A stretch of DNA of 13,653 bases from JALHTV01 sp049510055 (GTDB lineage: Bacteria; Planctomycetota; Phycisphaerae; SM23-33), in NCBI GenBank assembly GCA_049510055.1, contig JBEKZI010000059.1, positions 1 through 13,653 of the forward strand, given 5' to 3'. The notes under the pieces are model-generated. The model searched no databases. It worked only from the letters and a program-made list of their open reading frames with translations, and was not told the DNA's origin. The translations under genes and the position numbers were made by a program. Positions 7,391 through 13,490 of the stretch are shown here, in pieces. How positions within the stretch are numbered: position 1 is the stretch's first letter; each line of letters begins with the position of its first letter.

Positions 7391-7573
7391 ACCGGGCGCT
7401 AGTGAAGGAGCCCCCCGGTTCAACCGATAACGAACGTAGTTTACCGGAGAGGAGGACTTGCTGGAGCGTCCATCATTTTCCGAGCGATGGAAGGCCCGGT
7501 AGACGCATCGGCTGCGAGGCTATCTGTGAAGGGAGGTGACGTAGACGTAGACGACTAGCAGGATAGCCGGCCG
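7391..7573 (+). ncRNA. Candidate structured leader RNA upstream of the prepilin gene (no known family recognised)
   Basis: The 373 nt between the terminator at 7304-7328 and the pilin contain no coding-like frame but several helices. ACCGGGC (7391-7397) is a perfect 7-bp complement of GCCCGGT (7494-7500). Inside it, CCGGT (7415-7419) pairs with ACCGG (7443-7447) and TCCATC (7469-7474) with GATGGA (7486-7491). A second domain is closed by CGGC/GCCG (7509-7512 with 7570-7573) and GGCTATC/GATAGCC (7518-7524 with 7562-7568). CCCGGT (7414-7419) could alternatively pair with ACCGGG (7391-7396), so two exclusive folds exist. The remaining ~130 nt to the ATG hold a small GCC-GCAA-GGC hairpin (7590-7599) and a GC hairpin (7651-7667). 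I compared it by memory with the c-di-GMP-I riboswitch, tmRNA and RNase P and found no convincing match. Transcription is assumed. Confidence 0.4.
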
Positions 7574-7707
7574 CTGCGACATGGAACACGCCGCAAGGCA
7601 CGGGAACGGAGCCCCCCCAAGGACGGGATAAAAGACAAAAGATATAGGACGCCCCGCCCCAGGGGGCAGCAGGAAAAAAGGCCATTGAGTAACGGAGGTT
7701 CAGGCAT

Positions 7708-8184
7708 ATGACTAAACACAGAGGCTTCACGCTGGTGGAAATTCTGATTGTCGTGATCATCTTGGGCATCCTGGCCGCGATCGTGATCCCGCAATTCAGT
7801 TCGGCGTCGAACGACGCCCGGGAATCCGCGCTGACCAGCGACCTCCAGACGCTGCGCAGTCAGACGGAGCTGTACAACATCCAGCACATGGACCACTATC
7901 CGGACATGCAGTCCGCCGATAGCGGTGCGAACTGGGTGGCCGACACCGGCAACTTTACGGCCCGTCTGACCGGCCGGACCAACCAGTACGGCCAGATCGG
8001 CACGGACCCGAACACCTACCCCTTCGGGCCGTACCTCCAGAAGTTCCCGATCAACGCCGTCAACAAGAAGAGCACGATTCGCGTGGATGGCGCCGCCGCG
8101 GGTGCGGGTAGCGACGGATGGCACTTCAACAGCACCAACGGGCGCGTGTCGGCGGACGACAGCGCGGCTCATGCCGCCCTGTAA
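7708..8184 (+). CDS. Type II/IV prepilin or pseudopilin, GspG-like
   Basis: 158 residues from ATG 7708, with GGAGG at 7694-7698 (9-nt spacing). Seen: a short basic leader MTKHRG cleaved by prepilin peptidase before Phe7, the +5 glutamate (Glu11), and a hydrophobic helix ILIVVIILGILAAIVIP (12-28), the textbook class III signal. The rest resembles major pseudopilins: a helix with LQTLRSQTELYNIQH (~42-56), then PFGPYLQKFPINAVN and a glycine-rich end with DGWHFNSTNGRV. It would be processed at the inner membrane and assembled into a pilus or pseudopilus. It is followed by a strong hairpin and a pilM-like gene. A long structured leader and its own ribosome site suggest high, regulated expression (inference). 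Whether it serves secretion or type IV pili cannot be told here. Confidence 0.88.
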   Translation: MTKHRGFTLVEILIVVIILGILAAIVIPQFSSASNDARESALTSDLQTLRSQTELYNIQHMDHYPDMQSADSGANWVADTGNFTARLTGRTNQYGQIGTDPNTYPFGPYLQKFPINAVNKKSTIRVDGAAAGAGSDGWHFNSTNGRVSADDSAAHAAL

Positions 8185-8223
8185 AGGGTGCGACGAAACA
8201 ATTGTAAAAGCATGATGTGACGG

Positions 8224-8260
8224 CTTGGCCGGGGTCGACCGCGCGTCGGTCCCGGCCAAG
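8224..8260 (+). terminator. Strong hairpin between pilin and pilM-like gene (terminator or attenuator)
   Basis: CTTGGCCGGG (8224-8233) pairs perfectly with CCCGGCCAAG (8251-8260). Inside, two G-T wobbles and CGAC/GTCG (8236-8239 with 8245-8248) extend the stem to 16 pairs around a 5-nt CGCGC loop. The tail AATTTCTAA is a poor T-run. It begins 40 nt after the pilin stop and ends 27 nt before the next ATG. Likely it protects the pilin mRNA 3' end and cuts read-through into the downstream gene. Confidence 0.7.
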
Positions 8261-8287
8261 AATTTCTAAGGAAAGGAACGGCGGCTC

Positions 8288-9445
8288 ATGCGCGTGCTGG
8301 GATTCCTGACCAAAGGCCGACGGTTGCCCATCGCCCTGGACATCGGAAGCGACACCATCAAGATGATCCAGTTCCGTCAGGCGCGAGGAGAACTGGTCTC
8401 GGTGGCCGCCGCGGCCGCGTGGCCGTTCCCTGCCGACTCTCCCCAAGGTCCCGCCCAGCGGCGCGAGCAGGCCGTGGACGCGGTCCGCCGAATGTGGCGG
8501 GAGGGCGGGTTCAAGGGCCGAAGCGTCCTTCTGGCCTTGCCCTGCGGACCGGAGAGCATCAAGACCGTCCGTTTGCCCCCGTTGCCGGCCGGCCAATGGC
8601 GCCAGGCCATCAAAAAGGAAGCTCAGGAACGTTTCAGTTTCGACGCGGCCAAGGACCACTTCAGTTGCATCGACGCCGGCGAGGTCCATTGGGACAACCG
8701 GACGGTCCGGGAGGTGATTCTCCTGGCCGCCCACAACAAGGTGATCGACGATCACGTCGCGATGCTGTCGGCGATGAAGCTGTCGCCCGTGGCCATGGAG
8801 GCGTCTCCCCTGGCGGCGTTTCATGCCTTCGAGCGCCTTGGCCGCCGGCAGGAGAGCGGCGCAGGCGCCCGCGTGATCGTGGACATCGGGGCCGGCGGCA
8901 CGCGGGTGGTGGTGGGGAAGGGTAAGCAGATCATTTTGCTCAAGAGCCTCGGCGTGGGGGGCTGGGCCATGACGGCCGCGGTGGCCAGGCACTTCAATCT
9001 CAGCCGCCAGGAGGCGGCGCAATTTCGCCTGCAAAACGCCCAGCATGAATCGGCCCGCCTGGCGGCGCCTTCCGCGACGGCCAAGGCGGCGGTGAGCTGG
9101 AGCGCGCAGGACGCCCTCGGCGGCGTGCTGGAATCGCTGGCGGAGGAAATCGCCCTCTGCCTGCGCTACTGTGCCGTGACGTTCCGCGGCATGCGCCCCT
9201 CCGAAATCATCCTTTGCGGCGGCGAGGCCCATAATCCGCTTATTTCCCGTTTTTTGGGGGAGCGGTTGGGCCTGCCCGTCGTTGTGAGCCGGCCGCTGCA
9301 CGGCCTGGACGTCAGCCGGATGAAGCACGATGCCGATTCCCCCAACCTCTTTGCAGAATGGGCCATATGTGCCGGCCTGGCCGTCAGGTATTTGGGCGCC
9401 TCGCAGGCGGCTACCGAAGAGAGGTATCTGCGGCTTTCCGCCTGA
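8288..9445 (+). CDS. pilM: PilM-like actin-fold protein of type IV pilus / type II secretion assembly
   Basis: 385 residues from ATG 8288, with AAGGAAAGGA upstream (8268-8277). Seen: the actin-ATPase phosphate-1 motif ALDIGSDTIKM (16-26), phosphate-2 VIVDIGAGGTRVVVG (196-210) and adenosine segment EIILCGGEAHNPLISRFLG (306-324), plus the PilM-type region LPPLPAGQWRQAIKKEAQER (96-115). PilM is a cytoplasmic ring or hook protein that binds ATP and, through the PilN N-terminus, links the inner-membrane alignment complex to the motor. The usual downstream partners pilN, pilO and pilP are absent: a probable terminator and then a kinase operon follow. It may therefore act with a complex encoded elsewhere. 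The closely related fold in FtsA/GspL-type proteins is the main alternative, but the motif pattern fits PilM best. Confidence 0.83.
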   Translation: MRVLGFLTKGRRLPIALDIGSDTIKMIQFRQARGELVSVAAAAAWPFPADSPQGPAQRREQAVDAVRRMWREGGFKGRSVLLALPCGPESIKTVRLPPLPAGQWRQAIKKEAQERFSFDAAKDHFSCIDAGEVHWDNRTVREVILLAAHNKVIDDHVAMLSAMKLSPVAMEASPLAAFHAFERLGRRQESGAGARVIVDIGAGGTRVVVGKGKQIILLKSLGVGGWAMTAAVARHFNLSRQEAAQFRLQNAQHESARLAAPSATAKAAVSWSAQDALGGVLESLAEEIALCLRYCAVTFRGMRPSEIILCGGEAHNPLISRFLGERLGLPVVVSRPLHGLDVSRMKHDADSPNLFAEWAICAGLAVRYLGASQAATEERYLRLSA

Positions 9446-9545
9446 GCGAAAGAGTGGAAAGAAAGGACTAATCGCAATTTCAGAGAGCCTTGCTGGTGAC
9501 CGAAATATTATGTTGGCGACCGAAGTGCTAGATATGACGCGGTCG

Positions 9546-9575
9546 CGGCTGCTGAAGAAGGCGGCCGTCTTAATT
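9546..9575 (+). terminator. Terminator-like hairpin after pilM
   Basis: CGGCTGC (9546-9552) pairs with GCGGCCG (9561-9567), with one T-G wobble and an 8-nt loop TGAAGAAG, followed by TCTTAATT. It starts 101 nt after the pilM stop. A tiny frame, ATG 9510 to TAG 9581 (23 codons), runs through it, has no ribosome site, and is best read as chance. Confidence 0.5.
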
Positions 9576-9601
9576 AGTTAGGAGTACCGCCATGAGGAGC
9601 C

Positions 9602-9787
9602 ATGCTGCGATGCGGGGACGCCCTGGGGTTTGTCGTGGGCGCGGCCATGCGGACAGTATGGCTTGCGTTGTTTGCCGGACAGGAGAACGCCCCGGCAGGG
9701 GAACTCCTGGCCGATTTGACGTCGGCAAAGCTCCAGACGTCCCAGGAGGAGGGCGTCTGTGAGCGGTCAAGACGTGGAGGCCGATAG
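9602..9787 (+). CDS. Doubtful small ORF with a hydrophobic segment
   Basis: 61 residues from ATG 9602 to TAG 9787. I do not recognise it. In favour: for the first ~52 codons about 79% of third positions are G or C, similar to the clear genes here, whereas the overlapping frame from ATG 9592 has about 54%. It also encodes a plausible hydrophobic segment (about residues 8-25, ALGFVVGAAMRTVWLALF) followed by a polar helix-like stretch. Against: the ribosome site for this ATG (AGGAG, 9595-9599) is only 2 nt away, while the better-placed AGGAG (9580-9584) serves ATG 9592 in another frame, and the last ~10 codons look non-coding. A remnant or a frameshifted small gene is possible, since the frame from GTG 9759 (29 codons to TAG 9845) continues with an Arg-rich tail. 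Low confidence. Confidence 0.25.
   Translation: MLRCGDALGFVVGAAMRTVWLALFAGQENAPAGELLADLTSAKLQTSQEEGVCERSRRGGR
9734..9759 (+). promoter_or_regulatory. Hairpin presenting a Shine-Dalgarno-like AGGAGGA loop
   Basis: CAGACG, bulged T, CCC (9734-9743) pairs with GGGCGTCTG (9751-9759), nine pairs in all, leaving AGGAGGA (9744-9750) as the loop. A GTG (9759-9761) follows, opening a 29-codon frame that ends at 9845 just before the kinase start. No T-run follows, so it is not a terminator. It may be a translational control element or coincidence. Confidence 0.3.
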
Positions 9788-9801
9788 GAGGTTTGAGCGG
9801 T

Positions 9802-9814
9802 CCGGCCGGGCCGG
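9802..9814. promoter_or_regulatory. Perfect GC palindrome 40 bp upstream of the kinase start
   Basis: CCGGCC-G-GGCCGG (9802-9814), a 6-bp inverted repeat with a single central base. It could be an operator half-site pair or a leader hairpin. High GC makes chance palindromes common, so support is modest. I find no convincing -35/-10 pair between 9576 and 9853. Confidence 0.25.
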
Positions 9815-9853
9815 TCGCGATCCGAGGATTCCCCTGAAAGGTTAGGGTTTGCC

Positions 9854-11341
9854 GTGATACTGGGCGGGAGAATGGGATTCAAAGGGGTCGCCCTGATTCT
9901 TCTGGGCGCCAGCGCCGTGTATTGCGTGACCTTTGTGGCAACGCGCGGGCTGGTGTGGCCGGGCGAATTGGACCTGTTGGTCATAGCGCTGGTGGCGGGC
10001 GCATCGGGTCTGGTCCTGGGGGTATGCCGGCGGCAGGTGAACCGCGACCTGGTCTCCCTCTCGGAGCAGTTGCAGATCATGACTGAAAAGAAGCAGTTCG
10101 GCCTGCTGATGAGCGACGGGATCATCGAGCTGACGCAGATCACCCAGCCGATCAATGAGCTGATTTTGTCCGCGCACAAGCAGGTGGAAGATCTCCAAGC
10201 CGCCAACCATGAGCTTCAGATTCAGGTCCGCGTCGCCGCCGCGGAAAAGAGCCATACCGAGGCGATTATCTTTTCCATCTCCGACGCGGTGATCGTGACC
10301 AACCGCTTCGATGAGCTGATCCTGGCCAATCGCCCGGCCGAGGAACTGCTGGGGTTCGTCTTCGACGGCCAGCAGCGGAGGAACATCGACCAGGTCATCG
10401 CCGACGGCACGCTGGTCCGGCTGATCCGCGAAACGCGAAGCTGCGGGCAGAGCTTCACGCGCAAAGGCGTGGAATGCAACATCGACCACCAGGGGTCGCC
10501 GCGAACGTTCTCCATCACCCTCAGTTGCGTGGTATCTCCCGACGAGGAAGTCTCCGGCGTGGTGGCCGTCCTGCACGACGTGACGCGGGAGAAGGAAATC
10601 GCGCGGATGAAGACGGACTTCGTCTCCGACGTCTCCCACGAGCTCAAGACGCCCCTGGCGTCGATCAAGGCCTACGTGGAGATGCTGAGGGACGGCGAAG
10701 CCGCCGACGCCCGCACGCAGAAAGAGTTCTACGAGATCATCGCCGCCGAGGCCGATCGCCTGCATCAGCTCATCGAGAACATCCTGGACATTTCGCGGAT
10801 CGAATCCGGCGTGGTCAAGGTCACGCGCGAGCCCGTTCTCCTGAGGGAAGTGGTCCGTCACGCCCTGAACGTGGCCGCCCCGCAGGCCAAGGCCAAGGAC
10901 ATCGGCCTGGTGGAGCAACTGGCCGCGGTGCCCAATCCCGTCGAGGCGGACCGCGACATGATCTATCGGGCGGTGCTGAACCTGCTGTCCAACGCGATCA
11001 AGTACACGCCCCCGGGCGGGACGGTCACGGTCAGCGTCTCGGCGGACGAGCGGCGCGGCGTGGCGGTCTGCCAGGTCGCCGACACGGGGGCGGGCATCCC
11101 CGCTGCCGACCTGCCGCACATCTTCGACAAGTTCTACCGGGTCGAGGCCAACAGCAAGCTGGCCCGGGGCACCGGCTTGGGGCTGGCACTGGTGAAACAC
11201 ATCATCGAGACCGCCCACGGCGGCAAAGTGTCGGTCATGAGCGAGACCGGCAAGGGCAGCACGTTCAGTTTTGAACTGCCGCTGCTGAGGCGCATGGGCC
11301 GTGTCGGCAAGGCCGCCTGGCCCCTGCGAGGTGTGGCATGA
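9854..11341 (+). CDS. Membrane-bound PAS-domain sensor histidine kinase (PhoR/WalK-like)
   Basis: 495 residues from GTG 9854, with GAAAGGTTAGGG just upstream; ATG 9872, six codons later, is an alternative. Seen: a two-helix membrane hairpin (~11-29 and 39-58) with a short outside loop, a helical linker without a clear HAMP, a PAS-type domain (~135-245) ending in VVAVLHDVTREKE, then HisKA with FVSDVSHELKTPLASIKAYVE (257-275, phospho-accepting His262), and HATPase_c with N box NLLSNAIKY (376-384), G1 DTGAGI (410-415), F box FDKFYR (424-429) and G2 GTGLGLALVK (439-448). It autophosphorylates and passes phosphate to a receiver, almost surely the next gene, whose ATG overlaps this stop (ATGA). With so little outside the membrane it likely senses an internal or membrane signal (inference). 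Confidence 0.93.
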   Translation: MILGGRMGFKGVALILLGASAVYCVTFVATRGLVWPGELDLLVIALVAGASGLVLGVCRRQVNRDLVSLSEQLQIMTEKKQFGLLMSDGIIELTQITQPINELILSAHKQVEDLQAANHELQIQVRVAAAEKSHTEAIIFSISDAVIVTNRFDELILANRPAEELLGFVFDGQQRRNIDQVIADGTLVRLIRETRSCGQSFTRKGVECNIDHQGSPRTFSITLSCVVSPDEEVSGVVAVLHDVTREKEIARMKTDFVSDVSHELKTPLASIKAYVEMLRDGEAADARTQKEFYEIIAAEADRLHQLIENILDISRIESGVVKVTREPVLLREVVRHALNVAAPQAKAKDIGLVEQLAAVPNPVEADRDMIYRAVLNLLSNAIKYTPPGGTVTVSVSADERRGVAVCQVADTGAGIPAADLPHIFDKFYRVEANSKLARGTGLGLALVKHIIETAHGGKVSVMSETGKGSTFSFELPLLRRMGRVGKAAWPLRGVA

Positions 11342-11730
11342 GCAGAAAAATTCTCATCGTCGACGACGAGGCGCACATCCTGCACGTGCTGTCGCTGAAG
11401 CTGCGCAACGCCGGCTACGACGTGATCTCAGCCGTGGACGGCGAAGAGGCGCTGGACCTGTGCCTGGCCGAGCGCCCCGACCTGGTCATCACCGACTACC
11501 AGATGCCGATCAAGACCGGCCTGGAATTGAGCCGGGAACTGCACGCCCACGAAGCCACCGAGAATATTCCAATCGTGATGATTACGGCCAGGGAATTCGA
11601 TCTGGCCCAAGAGGAACTGACGAAGGCGGGCATCGCGGCAATTTTAGCCAAGCCCTTTGGCCCGCGGGAAGTCCTGGGGAAGGTTCAGGCACTGCTGGGA
11701 GACCCCCAGCCTGCCCCGCCGTCGGCGTAA
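11338..11730 (+). CDS. Single-domain response regulator (receiver only)
   Basis: 130 residues from ATG 11338, overlapping the kinase stop by 4 bp, so translationally coupled. Seen: acidic pair and start of the receiver ILIVDDEAHI (Asp9, Asp10), phospho-acceptor Asp53 in LVITDYQMP, Thr83 in IVMITA and Lys105 in AKPFGPRE, all conserved. It ends in a short Pro/Ala tail with no output domain. CheY-like proteins of this type act by binding a partner. The next gene, 10 bp downstream, is an HD-GYP protein without its own receiver, so the regulator may control it by direct contact; that is inference. Cognate kinase: the upstream gene. Confidence 0.93.
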   Translation: MSRKILIVDDEAHILHVLSLKLRNAGYDVISAVDGEEALDLCLAERPDLVITDYQMPIKTGLELSRELHAHEATENIPIVMITAREFDLAQEELTKAGIAAILAKPFGPREVLGKVQALLGDPQPAPPSA

Positions 11731-11740
11731 GAAAGGAACC

Positions 11741-13402
11741 ATGTCGCCCACGACCGCCACACGATCGAGATCGCTGGCCGAAATGGCCCGGGCCTTGACG
11801 CAATTGCGAACGCAGATGCGCGAGGTGGGCATGACGGTCTCGGTCTGGGACAGCGCCGGCCACCTGGTGGGCAAGTTCCAGCCGTGTTGCCAATTCTGCC
11901 AGATGATCCACGACGTGGGCGCCGGCTGCGTGAAGGCATGTGAGGCATTGGCCGCAAAGGTCATCGAAGAGAACAGGCCGATGTGGGAAATCTCCTCTTC
12001 CGGCTGCTGCATCCTGGGCACGCCCATCGAGCATCGCCACCGGATGCTTGGGTGCGTCATCGCGTGCTACCTGCCGAAGGAACTGCTGACGGGTGAACCC
12101 CTGGCGCGGTTGTGCAGCCGGGTCGGCTTGGACCTGCAAGCCTCCGCGTCGCTGATCCAGGGGGTCTGCCGGCATTCCTCCGACCAGGTCGAGGAATTCC
12201 TGCACATCCTGACCTGGCTGCTGAACAAGGAACAGGCGGTGATGACCGCCCAGGGCGAACTGGCCAGCCTCAGCGCCAACCTTGCCAACACCTACGAGGA
12301 ACTGGGCCTGCTGTACGCCATCAGCGGCTCGATGAACGTCAACTGCCTGCCGCGGGACTTCCTGCGGAACGTCTGCGTGGGCATCCTGGCGGTGACGAAC
12401 ATCACCGCGGCCGCCGGCGTGATCCAACCGCGCCGGCCGGGCAAGGACGGCAAGGAAGAGATCGTCGTCGTCGGTCCTCCCCAGCTCCACGCCGAGCAGG
12501 TCCGACGGATCATGAAGGAGCACCTGAATCCTCTGTTGGCCTCCGGCCAGGAAGCCGTCATCGACAACAACTTCGCCGCCGCGCCGGGAGACGAGGTGCG
12601 CATCACCAATCTGCTGGCCGTGCCGCTGGCCACCGAAAAGGCGCCCATCGGCGTGCTCATCGCGATGAACAAGCGCGAGGGCGACTTCGACAGCGTGGAC
12701 CTGAAGCTGATCAAGTCCATCAGCGCGCAGACGGCGGTGTTCCTGGAGTACAGCTGGCTATATGCGGACATGAAAGACCTGCTGATGGGCGTCCTGCACG
12801 CCCTGACGGCCTCCATCGACGCCAAGGACCCCTACACCTGCGGCCACTCGCGGCGCGTGGCGGCGATTTCCCGCCGCCTGGCCGAGGCGGCGGGCCTGCC
12901 GCCCGAGCGGGTCCAGCGCATCTACCTGGCCGGGCTGCTGCACGACATCGGCAAGATCGGCGTGCCCGAGAGCGTGCTGCGAAAGCCCGGCAAACTGACC
13001 GAGGAGGAATGGAAGCTGATCCGTGGCCATCCCTCTACCGCGGCTAAAATCCTCAGCGGCATCGGCCAATTGGACGACGTGGTGCCCAGCATCCTGACGC
13101 ACCACGAGCGGCCGGACGGCAAGGGCTATCCCTGCGGCCTGTCGGCAGACGAACTGCCGCTGGAGGGCAAGATCATCGGCCTGGCGGACTGCCTCGACTC
13201 GATGACCTCCGACCGCACGTACCGCCCGGCGATGTCGCTGAAGGACGCCGTGACCGAACTGCGGCGCGTCTCGGGCACACAGGTGGACAAAAAACTGGTG
13301 GATTTGCTGTTGTCCATGGACCTGAAAGAAATCCTGACCGAATCGCCGGGCAAAGAGGACATCCGCGATCTGCTGGCCCACATGGATGAAAAATCGCGGT
13401 AG
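11741..13402 (+). CDS. PocR-like sensory + GAF + HD-GYP c-di-GMP phosphodiesterase
   Basis: 553 residues from ATG 11741, preceded by GAAAGGA; an upstream in-frame extension overlaps the receiver gene and is rejected. Seen: a cysteine-rich N-terminal domain (~10-170) with Cys at 49, 50, 53, 63, 67, 89, 90, 105 and 109 and the PocR-like pattern SGCCILGTPIEHRHRMLGCV, then a helix and a GAF-like domain (~185-338, ending NLLAVPLATEKAPIGVLIAMN), then a complete HD-GYP domain: CGHSRRV (367-373), HDIGKIGVPE (401-410), RGHP (428-431), HHERPDGKGYP (454-464) and LADCLDSMTSDRTYRP (481-496). Reaction: hydrolysis of cyclic di-GMP, via pGpG to GMP. PocR domains bind small ligands in other proteins; the Cys cluster might bind metal or sense redox (inference). 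No membrane segment: cytoplasmic. Third gene of the kinase-receiver operon. Confidence 0.9.
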   Translation: MSPTTATRSRSLAEMARALTQLRTQMREVGMTVSVWDSAGHLVGKFQPCCQFCQMIHDVGAGCVKACEALAAKVIEENRPMWEISSSGCCILGTPIEHRHRMLGCVIACYLPKELLTGEPLARLCSRVGLDLQASASLIQGVCRHSSDQVEEFLHILTWLLNKEQAVMTAQGELASLSANLANTYEELGLLYAISGSMNVNCLPRDFLRNVCVGILAVTNITAAAGVIQPRRPGKDGKEEIVVVGPPQLHAEQVRRIMKEHLNPLLASGQEAVIDNNFAAAPGDEVRITNLLAVPLATEKAPIGVLIAMNKREGDFDSVDLKLIKSISAQTAVFLEYSWLYADMKDLLMGVLHALTASIDAKDPYTCGHSRRVAAISRRLAEAAGLPPERVQRIYLAGLLHDIGKIGVPESVLRKPGKLTEEEWKLIRGHPSTAAKILSGIGQLDDVVPSILTHHERPDGKGYPCGLSADELPLEGKIIGLADCLDSMTSDRTYRPAMSLKDAVTELRRVSGTQVDKKLVDLLLSMDLKEILTESPGKEDIRDLLAHMDEKSR

Positions 13403-13475
13403 TCGTCTCGTCGTGGGGGCAGGCCTCAGGGGCGCAATTCTGCCAGGGGGACGCTGGTCGGCTACGGCCTGGGCT

Positions 13476-13484
13476 TGCTAAAAT
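13476..13484 (+). promoter_or_regulatory. Extended -10 promoter for the J-domain gene
   Basis: TGC followed by TAAAAT (13479-13484), an extended -10. The best -35 is poor (TGGTCG, 13455-13460, 18-bp spacing). A start site 7 nt after the -10 falls on 13491, the A of the ATG, and no Shine-Dalgarno sequence lies between. I saw nothing else in the 88-bp gap after the HD-GYP gene. Confidence 0.5.
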
Positions 13485-13490
13485 GTCGCC

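Noticed and set aside
7417..7427. tRNA T-arm-like GGTTCAACC
   Set aside because: No acceptor stem, anticodon arm or D arm can be placed around it; it is better explained as part of the CCGGT/ACCGG helix.
8126..9328. 400-codon minus-strand frame opposite pilM
   Set aside because: A shadow of the PilM-like gene; Arg/His/Ala-rich with no motif, and it crosses the strong 8224-8260 hairpin.
9510..9581. 23-codon ORF after pilM
   Set aside because: It has no Shine-Dalgarno sequence, and its second half is the terminator-like hairpin and its T-rich tail.
9842..11218. 458-codon minus-strand frame opposite the histidine kinase
   Set aside because: An antisense shadow: every kinase motif lies on the plus strand, and the minus-strand product shows no recognisable domain.
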